Source: Selenomonadaceae bacterium
GTDB taxonomy: Bacteria > Bacillota > Negativicutes > Selenomonadales > Selenomonadaceae
Reading direction: 5' to 3'
DNA length: 64,000 bases
NCBI GenBank assembly: GCA_017470715.1
Contig: JAFUYE010000094.1
Location: 1 to 64,000 of the forward strand
Both the position numbers and the translations under genes were made by a program. Under the pieces are notes generated by a model that did not search any database, was not told the DNA's origin, and worked only from the letters and a program-made list of their open reading frames with translations. Shown here piece after piece: positions 1-8,587 of this stretch. Position 1 is the first letter of the stretch, and the number at the start of each line of letters is the position of its first letter.

Positions 1-99
1 CAGGCAGTGGTTGAGCAGTTAAATCAGAGACCGCGAAAATGTTTGGGTTACAAATCACCGTGGGAAGTGTGGTTTTCTACCCCGTTGCACTTCGTTTGA
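1..99 (+). CDS. IS30-family transposase, C-terminal end (partial)
   Basis: The window opens inside a reading frame that runs to a TGA at 97-99. The 32 visible residues contain the stretch LNQRPRKCLGYKSPWEV, which is the highly conserved C-terminal end of IS30-family DDE transposases (the usual form is LNxRPRKxLGYKTPxEV). Only this tail is visible, so it cannot be told whether the element is intact; the rest lies to the left of the window. The bases after the stop, GACAATTCAAGC, are also usual just past the stop of IS30-type genes. The following 115 bases carry no gene. Confidence 0.8.
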   Translation, partial: QAVVEQLNQRPRKCLGYKSPWEVWFSTPLHFV

Positions 100-103
100 C
101 AAT

Positions 104-146
104 TCAAGCAAGCAAAGAAAAAGTAAATCAACAAACTCAAATTGTA
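104..146 (+). repeat. Possible relic of the three-hairpin intergenic repeat (right end only)
   Basis: The stretch AAGCAAAGAAAAAGTAAATC followed by an ACAAACTCAAATTG motif resembles the right arm of hairpin 3 and the tail of the dispersed element seen complete at 40769-41005. The hairpin's left arm is missing. The match is short, so this is a weak call. Confidence 0.3.
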
Positions 147-215
147 ATGTGCACGACAATTAACGTTGCAAGAAAATCCCGTGCAGTGACGGAAAATTTT
201 TTATCGGTATGACTT

Positions 216-2171
216 TTAATCTGTGCGTTGTGCCTTCATCGCAAGCTTGTTGTCGTACATTTCTTTATCGGCGCGCTTGAAGACATCATCAACATCTTTG
301 TCGATTTTCGGGTCATAAAACGCAACGCCGACTGCCGCAGAAACTTTTTCCCACGGTTCAAGCAAATCATTTGCGCCCTTGCGAGTCATTTCGGCACGGA
401 ACTGCTTGACGAAATATCTGCACAGCGAAACTTTTTCGCCCGTGACGATAACGACAAACTCGTCGCCGCCGATTCGGTAAACGTGTTCTTCGCCGAAAAC
501 CGAACAAGCCAACCTGCAAGCGTTAATCAAATATTCATTGCCGCGCTCGTGCCCGTAGGTGTCGTTGACGCGTTTCAAAAAGTTTACGTCAATCATCACG
601 ATACAAAAATCTTCGGCTTCATCCGCATTTATCCTGTCGTTGAGCCAGACAATTTCTCTGTTGTAAGCGGCTTTATTTTTTATGCCGGTGAGCGAATCTT
701 TGTGCGCCAATTCGTCCATTGCGAAAACTTGCAACTTCATGTTCTCGACGCGAACTTTTTCAATCTGCAAGTGCTCAAGGTACATTGAAATATTTTCCGT
801 CATGCGGATTAACGCGGAGTACAAATTTTCTATCTCGTCGCCCGTGGAAATTTTCAAGCTTCTGATTCGCTCAAAATGTTTGTTGCGAGAATCGGGGTTG
901 TCATAAGCAAAATTTCTTGCGCAATAAGCCATCGAGTTGACGGGCAAAATCAGATTGTTTTCGACAAACCACAAACCGACGGCGAAAATAAAAATGAAAC
1001 AGCCCGTGAACAGCGCGAGCAATTTAATCGTGAAAGAACGTATGTGGTCGGAGAGCACTTCCAACGAAAAATCGACAATCGCATAGCATTGACATTTGCC
1101 CGTTTTGTCGTAAAGCGGCTTGTACATTGTCAAAAGTTTGCCGTATTCGTCGTCGGAAAAAATCGGGCGAATCGGTCTGCCCGCAAGCAAATCGGCTCTG
1201 TAAGGTTCAACGGTATAATCGAGCGGCACAACCTGCCCGGGATTGTCTGCACGTTCAATCGCCGTATCCAAATCGAAAATCACGTGGCAACCGTCTTCCT
1301 CAATCCTGTAAACGTAAATGCATTGAATGTAAGTGTTGCTGTTCATTATGGCGTAAAGCGTCTCTTCGATTTCGCGATATTCTTCGTAACTGCGCCCGAG
1401 CGCAAGGTATTCGTCGATATGTTTGGGATTTAATTCGTTCAAAATGACAACGACCAAACTGTCAACGGTTTTTATTCTGTCGGCCATTTCGGCTTCGCGG
1501 AAAAGCAAATAACTGATGAACGACAGCGAAAACGACACGAACAGCGAACTTATCATGAGAATCGCAAGTATTTTCGTGCGCAACGACGACGACGACAGAT
1601 GATGTTTTTTTTCAAGTGCCTTTTGCATTTCGTCGGACAACGGAGCTTGTCTTTTGCCGAGCAACTTGAACGCGGCCACCGTGGATTTCGGCATTGACTT
1701 CAACAGAACGAACGCGATTAATATCGACAAACCTTTGTCGAGGAATTCGCCCACAAAGCCCGAAAGAAAATTTAAATGAAATTGCGTGACCGTCTGAGTG
1801 AAATTTGTCGTGTTCAGCAAGTTGTAAATCATCAGCGCGGACAGCGACGTTACAAATGCCAACGGCAGAATCAGCTTTAAAACTTTGCCGAGACTTTTGA
1901 AATAACCTTTTCGCGCAAAATAAGCTGCGTAGGCCGCGACGAATATGTTGACCGTGCAAAAATACATTTGTTGCGATTCAAAAGCCGAAGTAATTAAATT
2001 AGTAAAAAAGCCGACGGCAATTCCCGGGACGTAACCGCCGAGCGCAGCGATAAAAATCGTGCCGGCCGTGTCCAAAAAAATCGTCATGCCGAAATGATGC
2101 GCAATAAACGAGCCAATCAAATTTAAAAGTAACGCGTCGAAGCAAATTAGAAAAACTTTTTGGGCAGACAT
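216..2171 (-). CDS. Membrane-anchored diguanylate cyclase (GGDEF)
   Basis: This 651-residue protein should make the second messenger cyclic di-GMP from two GTP at the inner face of the cytoplasmic membrane. Residues 1-180 form several hydrophobic segments, like the integral-membrane sensor domains of other bacterial signalling proteins. A further segment near 200-225 and one near 385-405 flank an extracytoplasmic sensor region. The C-terminal cyclase begins with DSLTGIKNKAAYNREI, and its active-site loop GGDEF lies at 568-572, so it looks catalytically competent. No EAL or HD-GYP domain is present. The start is supported by AAAGGTGA upstream. The gene stands alone and diverges from deoB. The sensed ligand cannot be told from sequence. 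Confidence 0.9.
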   Translation of the reverse strand: MSAQKVFLICFDALLLNLIGSFIAHHFGMTIFLDTAGTIFIAALGGYVPGIAVGFFTNLITSAFESQQMYFCTVNIFVAAYAAYFARKGYFKSLGKVLKLILPLAFVTSLSALMIYNLLNTTNFTQTVTQFHLNFLSGFVGEFLDKGLSILIAFVLLKSMPKSTVAAFKLLGKRQAPLSDEMQKALEKKHHLSSSSLRTKILAILMISSLFVSFSLSFISYLLFREAEMADRIKTVDSLVVVILNELNPKHIDEYLALGRSYEEYREIEETLYAIMNSNTYIQCIYVYRIEEDGCHVIFDLDTAIERADNPGQVVPLDYTVEPYRADLLAGRPIRPIFSDDEYGKLLTMYKPLYDKTGKCQCYAIVDFSLEVLSDHIRSFTIKLLALFTGCFIFIFAVGLWFVENNLILPVNSMAYCARNFAYDNPDSRNKHFERIRSLKISTGDEIENLYSALIRMTENISMYLEHLQIEKVRVENMKLQVFAMDELAHKDSLTGIKNKAAYNREIVWLNDRINADEAEDFCIVMIDVNFLKRVNDTYGHERGNEYLINACRLACSVFGEEHVYRIGGDEFVVIVTGEKVSLCRYFVKQFRAEMTRKGANDLLEPWEKVSAAVGVAFYDPKIDKDVDDVFKRADKEMYDNKLAMKAQRTD

Positions 2172-2203
2172 GCTGATTCACCTTTATGGAAACATTTTCG
2201 GCG

Positions 2204-2233
2204 ATTATATCACACGGCAAAAAAAAAAGTCTA
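2204..2233 (-). promoter_or_regulatory. Sigma-70-type promoter of the GGDEF gene
   Basis: On the minus strand, TAGACT, 18 bases and TATAAT are followed about 30 bases later by the ribosome site of the cyclase gene. The -10 box is perfect and the -35 box matches four of six positions. Confidence 0.5.
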
Positions 2234-2314
2234 CAATCTGCGCTTGACAAACTTTTTTTGCCGTTTGAAGGAAGTAGCCGCCGTTCGTCAAAGTTAACCG
2301 TGAGGTGAAAGTTC

Positions 2315-3490
2315 ATGCAAAAATTTAATCGAGTGTTTTTGATTGTGGCGGACAGTTTCGGTATCGGCGGCGCGTCGGACGCAAAACTTTTCGGCGACGA
2401 CAACCCGAACACGTTGGCAAGTTGCGCGTCGTCGGAAAAATTTTTCGTGCCGAATTTGTCGAAGCTTGGACTTTTCAACATTGACGGCGTCGATTGTTGT
2501 CCGTCGGAAAAAAATCCGCTCGGATCTTTCGGGCGACTTGTCGAAATGTCGGCGGGCAAAGATACGACAATCGGTCATTGGGAAATTGCCGGAATTGTTT
2601 CCGAACGACCGTTGCCGACTTATCCCGAAGGTTTTCCGCCCGAAGTCATTTCCGAACTTGAAAAACTTTTCGGCAGGAAAATTCTTTGTAACAAGCCGTA
2701 TTCCGGCACGCAGGTTATTCACGATTTTGGACGCGAACACGTTGCAACCGGCGCGCTGATTGTTTACACGTCGGCGGACAGCGTCTTTCAAATCGCCGCG
2801 CACGAAAAAATTGTTCCCGTCGACGAACTCTATGATTATTGTCGCACGGCACGAAAATTTTTGCGCGGAACTCACGGCGTCGGTCGAGTGATTGCCCGCC
2901 CGTTTGTCGGCGAATTTCCGAATTACGAACGCACAAGTCGCCGTCACGATTTTTCATTGGAACCGCCCGCAGAAACGATTTTGGACGCGTTGAGCAAAAA
3001 TAATTTCGCGACAATCGGCGTCGGAAAAATTTCGGACATTTTCGCGGCTCGCGGAATAACGAAGTCGACGGGCGTCAACGAAGACAACGCGGACGGTATG
3101 GCGAAAACTCTGCAACTTGCGGACGAAAATTTTCGCGGGCTGTGTTTCGTCAATCTCGTTGATTTCGATATGAAATTCGGGCACAGACGCGACGTTGACG
3201 GTTACGCGCAGGCTTTGACGAATTTCGACGTTGACCTTGGAAAATTTTTGTCGAAGATGCGCGACGACGATTTGTTGATGATAACCGCCGACCACGGTTG
3301 CGACCCGAAAGCACGCGGCACCGACCACACTCGCGAAAATGTTCCGCTGATTGTTTACGGCAAAAAAATTCGTTCGGGCGTCAATCTCGGCACGCGAAAA
3401 ACTTTTGCGGATATTGCGGCGACATTGGCTGAAATTTTTTCCGTCGACTTTGAAACACGCGGCGAAAGTTTTTTGCACGAAATTTTTTAA
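2315..3490 (+). CDS. deoB: Phosphopentomutase
   Basis: DeoB interconverts ribose-1-phosphate and ribose-5-phosphate (and the deoxy forms) in nucleoside salvage. The 391-residue length is normal for the bacterial family, which belongs to the alkaline phosphatase superfamily and binds two manganese ions. Diagnostic parts are the N-terminal RVFLIVADSFGIGGASDA with its metal-binding Asp, the DTTIGHWE segment (Thr is the usual phosphorylated residue), and the C-terminal TADHGCDP and GTDHTRE metal-binding motifs. The ribosome site GAGGTGA precedes the ATG. It is monocistronic here, with a terminator directly after it; no deoC, deoD or pyrimidine nucleoside phosphorylase gene is adjacent. Confidence 0.96.
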   Translation: MQKFNRVFLIVADSFGIGGASDAKLFGDDNPNTLASCASSEKFFVPNLSKLGLFNIDGVDCCPSEKNPLGSFGRLVEMSAGKDTTIGHWEIAGIVSERPLPTYPEGFPPEVISELEKLFGRKILCNKPYSGTQVIHDFGREHVATGALIVYTSADSVFQIAAHEKIVPVDELYDYCRTARKFLRGTHGVGRVIARPFVGEFPNYERTSRRHDFSLEPPAETILDALSKNNFATIGVGKISDIFAARGITKSTGVNEDNADGMAKTLQLADENFRGLCFVNLVDFDMKFGHRRDVDGYAQALTNFDVDLGKFLSKMRDDDLLMITADHGCDPKARGTDHTRENVPLIVYGKKIRSGVNLGTRKTFADIAATLAEIFSVDFETRGESFLHEIF

Positions 3491-3520
3491 CGCAACGTCA
3501 ATCCGTCGTTGTTTGTCAAA

Positions 3521-3551
3521 AAAAATCCTCCCGTTGCCGAGAGGATTTTTT
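3521..3551. terminator. Bidirectional intrinsic terminator between deoB and cbiK
   Basis: A perfect 10-bp stem (AAAAATCCTC / GAGGATTTTT) with a 10-base loop lies between two converging genes. It gives a T-run on either strand. Confidence 0.9.
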
Positions 3552-3568
3552 GTCGGAAAAATTTTTGG

Positions 3569-4549
3569 TTACTTAGTCAATTCGTCCCAAGCTTCGTTTG
3601 CGCGTTCAACGAAAATTTCGCGAATCTTTTTGTTTTCGCCGAGACCTTTAAGACGCGGTTCGACTTTAAAGCCCATTTTTTCGAGGATGACTTTGTGCGA
3701 ATCGTCTTCGTCGCCCGCCATGTCGTTGTTTGCGTGGTCACCGGCAACCATCATCAGCGGCATCATAATAATTTTTTCGACCTTGTGCATTTTGAGTTTG
3801 CCCGCCCAATCGTCAAGACGCGGCCAACCTTCGACGGTGTAAATGTGTACGTCTTTGCGTCCCATTGCCTTAAGTTTCGCTTGCATGACGGAATAATACG
3901 CGTTTGACGGGTCGGGCGTGCCGTGCGCCATCAAAAGAATTGCCGTGCCTTTTTTGTATGCGGGCAAGTGGAGCGATTGCATGACTTGCGCAACGTCGTC
4001 GCGCTGATCTTCCTGTCCCTGCCAATACATGAGCGGCGTCGCGAGCGTCATTTTTTTGAACTGCGTTTTGTACTCGTGAAAAAGTGCCACGTCATATTTG
4101 TATTCGATACCGGGGATAACGTCGAGCGAAACCAAAGCAATTCGCGTGTAACCTTCGCTTTTGAGTTGTTCAAGCGTTTGTTCGGGCGTCATGTAGTCGC
4201 ATTTGCCTTCGTTCTCCTTGATGTGTTTAAGGACGATGTGGCTGGTAAACGCGGTGACGACTTTGGCATTCGGGTGCGCTGCTTGAATTGCTTTTGCTGT
4301 CGCGTCGATTGCTTTGTCGCGCTGATCTTTAAACGTCGTGCCGAAACTTAAAACGACAATCGCGTCTTTGTTTGCGGAACTTGCAAGCGCGTCATTTTCG
4401 TATTTGAGGACACCGATTTGAGTTGCCATTTGCAGAGCGGCGGGCGGGTTGTCCACTTCGTCGCTGAGTTGATAGGCGGCCTCCGCGTGCGCAAAAAATA
4501 AACTTGAGCACGCAACGCCCAAAGCCAAAAATTTTCGCCAATACTTCAT
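3569..4549 (-). CDS. cbiK: Sirohydrochlorin cobaltochelatase, exported CbiK type
   Basis: The product (about 326 residues) matches the CbiK class of chelatases that insert cobalt into sirohydrochlorin in the anaerobic cobalamin route. Family signs are VVLSFGTTF near the N-terminus, AHGTPDPSNAYY, and MMLMMVAGDHANNDMAGD near the C-terminus, whose His and acidic residues bind metal. The start chosen is the ATG at 4549, nine bases after GAGGAGG. It gives a signal peptide (KFLALGVACSSLFFAHAEA) with a clear AxA site. Exported CbiK forms are known in Desulfovibrio and in Negativicutes, where a role in periplasmic metal or heme handling has been discussed. No other cobalamin genes are adjacent. Confidence 0.9.
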   Translation of the reverse strand: MKYWRKFLALGVACSSLFFAHAEAAYQLSDEVDNPPAALQMATQIGVLKYENDALASSANKDAIVVLSFGTTFKDQRDKAIDATAKAIQAAHPNAKVVTAFTSHIVLKHIKENEGKCDYMTPEQTLEQLKSEGYTRIALVSLDVIPGIEYKYDVALFHEYKTQFKKMTLATPLMYWQGQEDQRDDVAQVMQSLHLPAYKKGTAILLMAHGTPDPSNAYYSVMQAKLKAMGRKDVHIYTVEGWPRLDDWAGKLKMHKVEKIIMMPLMMVAGDHANNDMAGDEDDSHKVILEKMGFKVEPRLKGLGENKKIREIFVERANEAWDELTK

Positions 4550-4671
4550 TGTGTGATTCCTCCTCAAAAAATTTTTTCTGCTTGCTCATACATTTCTGCC
4601 GAGGAGGTTTCGTCGACAATCTTAATCACGTCACAGGGGTTTGTCAATCGCTTTGTGAACGCTGACGAAAA

Positions 4672-4835
4672 TCCGGCCGTCACGGGTAACTTGAGGCCGC
4701 ACAGGACGTGGCAAATGCGCGCTGGCAAGCATGAGGTTTTCTTTTGCTACTTTCTTTCGTCGTTGAAAGAAAGTAGATTTACAAATTCAAAATTACGAAC
4801 GCGCCGAATCGAAGCGATAACGCTCACCGGTTTAC
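4672..4835 (+). repeat. Three-hairpin intergenic repeat, copy 1 (degenerate left part)
   Basis: The 382-base gap between the cbiK and dnaN starts is mostly this repeat. The GGCCGTCACGG hairpin at the left is damaged, the middle hairpin is missing, and the right hairpin (CTACTTTCTTTC paired with GAAAGAAAGTAG, 4747-4775) is intact. The usual tail GATTTACAAATTCAAAATTA follows. Compare the copies at 20214, 36968, 40769 and 52250. A possible dnaN -10 box (TATAAA, 4892-4897) lies to its right. Confidence 0.75.
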
Positions 4836-4931
4836 CAACAATCCTTAATCGGTTTGAACGCGGCACGGGCTTTGCAAATTTCGTTTAATGTTATAAAATA
4901 CGGCGCGTGAATTTTTAAGGAGGCTAACCGC

Positions 4932-6044
4932 ATGAAATTTACTTGCTACAAAAATGATTTGCTTGAAGCGTTGCAGATTGTAATTCGTTCCGTTGCCGTC
5001 AAACCAATGACGCCGATTCTTTCGGGTATTTACATGAAGGCGGACAACAGATCTTTGGAACTGCAGGGGAACAACTTCAACACGGGAGTAATCGTTAAAA
5101 TCCCAATCAACACCGAAGTCGAAGGTCAAGCGGTTCTCAGCGGCAAAAAATTTCTGGAGTTTATTCGCAACATGCCCGACGACACGATAACTTTGTTCGG
5201 CGAAGACGCGGCGAATATTTTTTCGATTGAATCCGGCGGCGCACACGTCGATTTGTTGACGATGCCCGCAGTTGAGTTTCCGAAAGTTCGGACGCCCGAC
5301 ACCTTCGGGGAATTCAGAATTTCTTCGACCGCACTGAAAAGTTTGATTCGAAAAACGGTTTTCGCCGTTTCCAAAGATGACGACAGACCCGTTTTCAAAG
5401 GTTGCGGTTTTGAACTTGTCGGCAACCAACTTACGCTCGTGGCGACGAACACGCACCGCATTTCCATTGCAAAAGAATTCGTTCGCTGTGACGAAGCCGA
5501 ACACGGAAATTTTGTCGTGCCGCCCGAAACTCTGCGCGGACTGATTCAATATTTCGACCCCAACGACGTGGAAAATTATGTCGAAGTAAAATTTTCCGAT
5601 CGTTTCGTGACGTTCAAGTTCGACAACATTTATTTGATTTCGCGGATAATCGACGGAGATTTTCCGCCCTACGACAAAATTATTCCGAACGACGCAATTA
5701 CCCGCGTTGAAGTGAACAAAATCGAATTCCGCACCGCCGTCGAATTCGTTGCACTCGTTGCCAGAGAGAGCGAATATCACATGGTGACGTTTGATATTGT
5801 GCCCGGTCACATGGAAATTTCGGCTGATTCGCCCGATGTCGGCGAGGCAAACAAAACCATTGAAGCGGACGTCACGGGCGACAGCGTGAAAATTTCTTTC
5901 AACGTCGATTATATTCTTGACGCTCTGCGGATAATGGAGTCGCAACGCACGCAAATTTGTCTAAACGGCAGATACGAACCGATTCTTATTCGCGAACGCG
6001 ACAACGAAAAATATTCCTACGTCGTCACGCCCGTGCGCGCTTGA
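4932..6044 (+). CDS. dnaN: DNA polymerase III beta sliding clamp
   Basis: The 370-residue product is the ring-shaped processivity clamp that tethers DNA polymerase III and other repair enzymes to DNA. The start MKFTCYKNDLLEALQIVIRS, the conserved LSGIYMKADN segment and the C-terminal end ILIRERDNEKYSYVVTPVRA are typical. AAGGAGG lies nine bases before the ATG. The stop codon directly abuts the recF ATG, so the two genes are translated as a unit. dnaA, the usual left neighbour, is absent here: cbiK and a repeat element sit there instead. Confidence 0.97.
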   Translation: MKFTCYKNDLLEALQIVIRSVAVKPMTPILSGIYMKADNRSLELQGNNFNTGVIVKIPINTEVEGQAVLSGKKFLEFIRNMPDDTITLFGEDAANIFSIESGGAHVDLLTMPAVEFPKVRTPDTFGEFRISSTALKSLIRKTVFAVSKDDDRPVFKGCGFELVGNQLTLVATNTHRISIAKEFVRCDEAEHGNFVVPPETLRGLIQYFDPNDVENYVEVKFSDRFVTFKFDNIYLISRIIDGDFPPYDKIIPNDAITRVEVNKIEFRTAVEFVALVARESEYHMVTFDIVPGHMEISADSPDVGEANKTIEADVTGDSVKISFNVDYILDALRIMESQRTQICLNGRYEPILIRERDNEKYSYVVTPVRA

Positions 6045-7157
6045 ATGCACGTCACCGAAATTTCTTTGACGGATTGGCGGAATTTGTCTGCGGTAAAGTT
6101 GAGCCTTGTCGACGCGATTAATATTTTTCTCGGACTGAACGCGCAGGGCAAAACAAATTTAATTGAGTCGATAAATTTTGCGTCACTCGGCAGAAGTCGC
6201 GCCTCAAAAGATTCGGAACTTGTTCGTTGGGGAAAAGATTCCGCGCTTTTACGAATAAAATTTTTCCGCCGTGACATTGCGCACGAGTTGGCGATTGAAG
6301 TTTCGACGACCAAACGCCGCAGAATTTTACTTGACGCCAATCCGCTCAAACCACGTGAACTAATCGGCAAGTTAAATTCCGTGCTGTTTTCGCCTGAAGA
6401 TTTATTTATGTTCAAAGGTTCGCCCGCCGTTCGCAGAAAATTTTTGGACGGGGAAATTTCGCAGGCGTCGCCCGTGTACTACGCAGATTTGTCGCGGCAC
6501 AATCGGATTGTCGACCAGCGAAACAATTTGCTGAAAAAAATTCGTGACGGTTTCGCCCGCGCAGCCGATTTGGAGCTTTGGGACGAACAACTTGCCGTCG
6601 TCGCGGAAAAAGTCATTTCAAAACGTTTGGACGCCGTCAACAAATTAAATCTTTTGGCGAACTTGATGCAACGGAAAATTTCTTCGCACAAAGAAAATTT
6701 GTCCGTGGTTTACGAAATGCACGGGCTTGATTCGGCGGAAAATCTTGCGGAAAATTTTCTTGCCAAGTTGCGTGAGCGAAGATTTATCGACATAAAACGC
6801 GGGGCAACCGGTTTGGGCGCACATCTGGACGATTTAAATTTTTTCGTCAACGGCAAGGAACTGAAACTTTTCGGCTCGCAGGGACAACTGCGCACTGTCG
6901 CGCTCGCGATAAAACTTTCCGAACTGCAATTTTTGAAATCCGAAACGGGCGAATATCCGTTGTTGCTTTTGGATGACGTGATGAGCGAACTTGACGCCAC
7001 CCGCCGCGAAATGTTGTTGGATTTCCTGCGCCGCGAAAAAATTCAAACGCTGATAACTGCAACCGACCGCGCCTATTTCCCCGCGAAAAGTTTCGGCAAA
7101 ATTTTTTTCGTAACTGCAGGAAATGTCGTCGACGAAAGAGAGCTGTTTAACCGATGA
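6045..7157 (+). CDS. recF: DNA replication and repair protein RecF
   Basis: RecF is an SMC-like ATPase that helps load RecA at gaps and stalled forks. The 370-residue length is normal. The Walker A motif is at about residues 30-37 (GLNAQGKTN), the signature region is FGSQGQLRTVALAIKLSE, and the Walker B motif is YPLLLLDDVMSELD. The gene starts at the base after the dnaN stop and overlaps the next gene by four bases (ATGA), which indicates translational coupling. Confidence 0.97.
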   Translation: MHVTEISLTDWRNLSAVKLSLVDAINIFLGLNAQGKTNLIESINFASLGRSRASKDSELVRWGKDSALLRIKFFRRDIAHELAIEVSTTKRRRILLDANPLKPRELIGKLNSVLFSPEDLFMFKGSPAVRRKFLDGEISQASPVYYADLSRHNRIVDQRNNLLKKIRDGFARAADLELWDEQLAVVAEKVISKRLDAVNKLNLLANLMQRKISSHKENLSVVYEMHGLDSAENLAENFLAKLRERRFIDIKRGATGLGAHLDDLNFFVNGKELKLFGSQGQLRTVALAIKLSELQFLKSETGEYPLLLLDDVMSELDATRREMLLDFLRREKIQTLITATDRAYFPAKSFGKIFFVTAGNVVDERELFNR

Positions 7158-8095
7158 GAGACATTGAAAGCGTGTTGCAGGAAAGTATGCGTGCGCTCGG
7201 CGAAGAACCTTACCAAAAATTTTTGAGCGACGAAATTATTTTTTATTGGGACACGCTGGTCGACAAAAGCATTTCCGCCGGCGTGCAACCGATTGTTTTT
7301 GAAAAAGGCGTGCTGTTTATTCACGCAAAAAGTTCCGCCGTCAAAGATCAGCTGAAATTTTTCGCCGAAGAAATTATCGACGCAATTAACGAACGTTTCG
7401 GCAACGGCGAAGACGCGGTTAAAGAAATTCGCCCCGCCAAACCTTTTCAAGTCGCCGAGTTCAAAAAAACTCATCGTCGCGCTGAACAGCCCGAAAAAGT
7501 CGAAAACACAACCGACGAAATTATTTTGACGCCCGAAGAAATTGCGCATTGCGAAGCGTCTGTCGAAAAAATTGCGGATGAAGATTTGCGCGCCGTCATG
7601 TTGAAAACTCTGCTGTCACGTGCGAAATATAAAAAATTTCGGCTCTCAAACGGCTGGCACAAATGCAAGTCTTGCGATTCACTCTGCGAAGAAACGGAAA
7701 CTCTCTGCGAAGTTTGTCGGCTCAAGGAGTACGATAAAATCAAGCGGCTGTTGTTTGATATTTTTTATGACAAGCCGTGGCTCGGTTCCCCTGAAGTGCA
7801 AAAAATTTTCGTGGAAAAATTTCCTAACCTGCGCGAACAATGCCCGATTGATTTTGTAAACTCGACGCGAACATCGCTGATTCAACTTTTGGCGGGACGT
7901 TTGGCGCGGGACGAAGCCGACGAAGATTCTAACGAAATTATGCGGATTGTCATGCTCGAACGACAGTTGCCGCCCGAAAAAGTTACGCCCGCAATAATTC
8001 GCCGCACGTTGGGTGAACTGCATTTCAATTTCGCCGACCCGATAAGATTTCAACGCTACAAATTCAGCAAATTTCGCAACCCGCAACGCAAATGA
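7154..8095 (+). CDS. DUF721 (DciA-like) protein with Cys4 motif
   Basis: The N-terminal 100 residues resemble DUF721, the family that includes the replicative-helicase loader DciA. The position after recF is the usual one for DUF721 genes in Bacillota. The protein is longer (313 residues) than minimal DUF721 proteins. It carries a zinc-ribbon-like segment near 175-195 (CKSCDSLCEE then CEVC) and a C-terminal region of unknown role. The overlap with recF is four bases. gyrB, the common next gene, is absent: a repeat and rbfA follow. A DNA-binding or helicase-loading role is inference from family and position. Confidence 0.75.
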   Translation: MRDIESVLQESMRALGEEPYQKFLSDEIIFYWDTLVDKSISAGVQPIVFEKGVLFIHAKSSAVKDQLKFFAEEIIDAINERFGNGEDAVKEIRPAKPFQVAEFKKTHRRAEQPEKVENTTDEIILTPEEIAHCEASVEKIADEDLRAVMLKTLLSRAKYKKFRLSNGWHKCKSCDSLCEETETLCEVCRLKEYDKIKRLLFDIFYDKPWLGSPEVQKIFVEKFPNLREQCPIDFVNSTRTSLIQLLAGRLARDEADEDSNEIMRIVMLERQLPPEKVTPAIIRRTLGELHFNFADPIRFQRYKFSKFRNPQRK

Positions 8096-8163
8096 ATTAG
8101 GAATTAGGAATTAGGAATTAGGAATGTAGAATTATTGTTTCGCAATTCCCAATTCCTAATTGT
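8095..8163 (+). repeat. GAATTAG palindromic repeat, copy 1
   Basis: Four tandem GAATTAG heptamers form a left arm, and CAATTCCCAATTCCTAATTG forms a complementary right arm followed by TTTTTT. The element begins at the stop codon of the upstream gene. It can fold into a terminator-like hairpin. A related copy lies at 16411-16476. Confidence 0.85.
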
Positions 8164-8185
8164 TTTTTCAAGGAGTGTATCAATC

Positions 8186-8587
8186 GTGAGCAACAAACTT
8201 CGCATAGAAAAACTTCAGGAACTCATTAAGCAGGAGACCGGCAAAATGCTTCTCAACGACATTAAAGACCCGCGAATCGGTTTCGTCACCGTGACGGATG
8301 TCGAAATGACCGGCGACCTGCGCGAGGCAAAAATTTTCGTCAGCATCATGGGCGACGCGGAAAAAGTCAAAAATTCGCTCGAAGGTTTGAACAGCGCATT
8401 GGGCTTTGTCCGTCGCGAAATTGGCAAGCGAATTCGTCTGCGCTTCACGCCGGAAATTTCTTTCGCGTTGGACACGTCGCTTGACTACGGCGATCATATT
8501 CAAAAACTTTTGTTGCAAGTGGAAGGAGACCTCGGCAATGCAGATAACGCTCAAACAGGCGGCGCAGAAAATTCAGGCCGCGAATAA
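8186..8587 (+). CDS. rbfA: Ribosome-binding factor A
   Basis: RbfA binds the 30S subunit and helps 16S rRNA maturation. The GTG at 8186 is chosen because AAGGAG precedes it at good spacing and the protein then begins SNKLRIEKLQELIKQE, the family's usual N-terminus; upstream codons read into the repeat. The conserved core LNDIKDPRIGFVTVTDVEMT and the KIFVSIMG strand are present. The product is 133 residues. It overlaps the next gene by 50 bases. infB, often upstream, is not here. Confidence 0.93.
   Translation: MSNKLRIEKLQELIKQETGKMLLNDIKDPRIGFVTVTDVEMTGDLREAKIFVSIMGDAEKVKNSLEGLNSALGFVRREIGKRIRLRFTPEISFALDTSLDYGDHIQKLLLQVEGDLGNADNAQTGGAENSGRE

Noticed and set aside
4845-5954. Long minus-strand frame opposite dnaN (369 codons)
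   Set aside because: It is the antisense shadow of dnaN, whose protein is clearly conserved; codon use in this genome gives long open antisense frames in many genes (also at 10355-11251, 53337-54062 and elsewhere).
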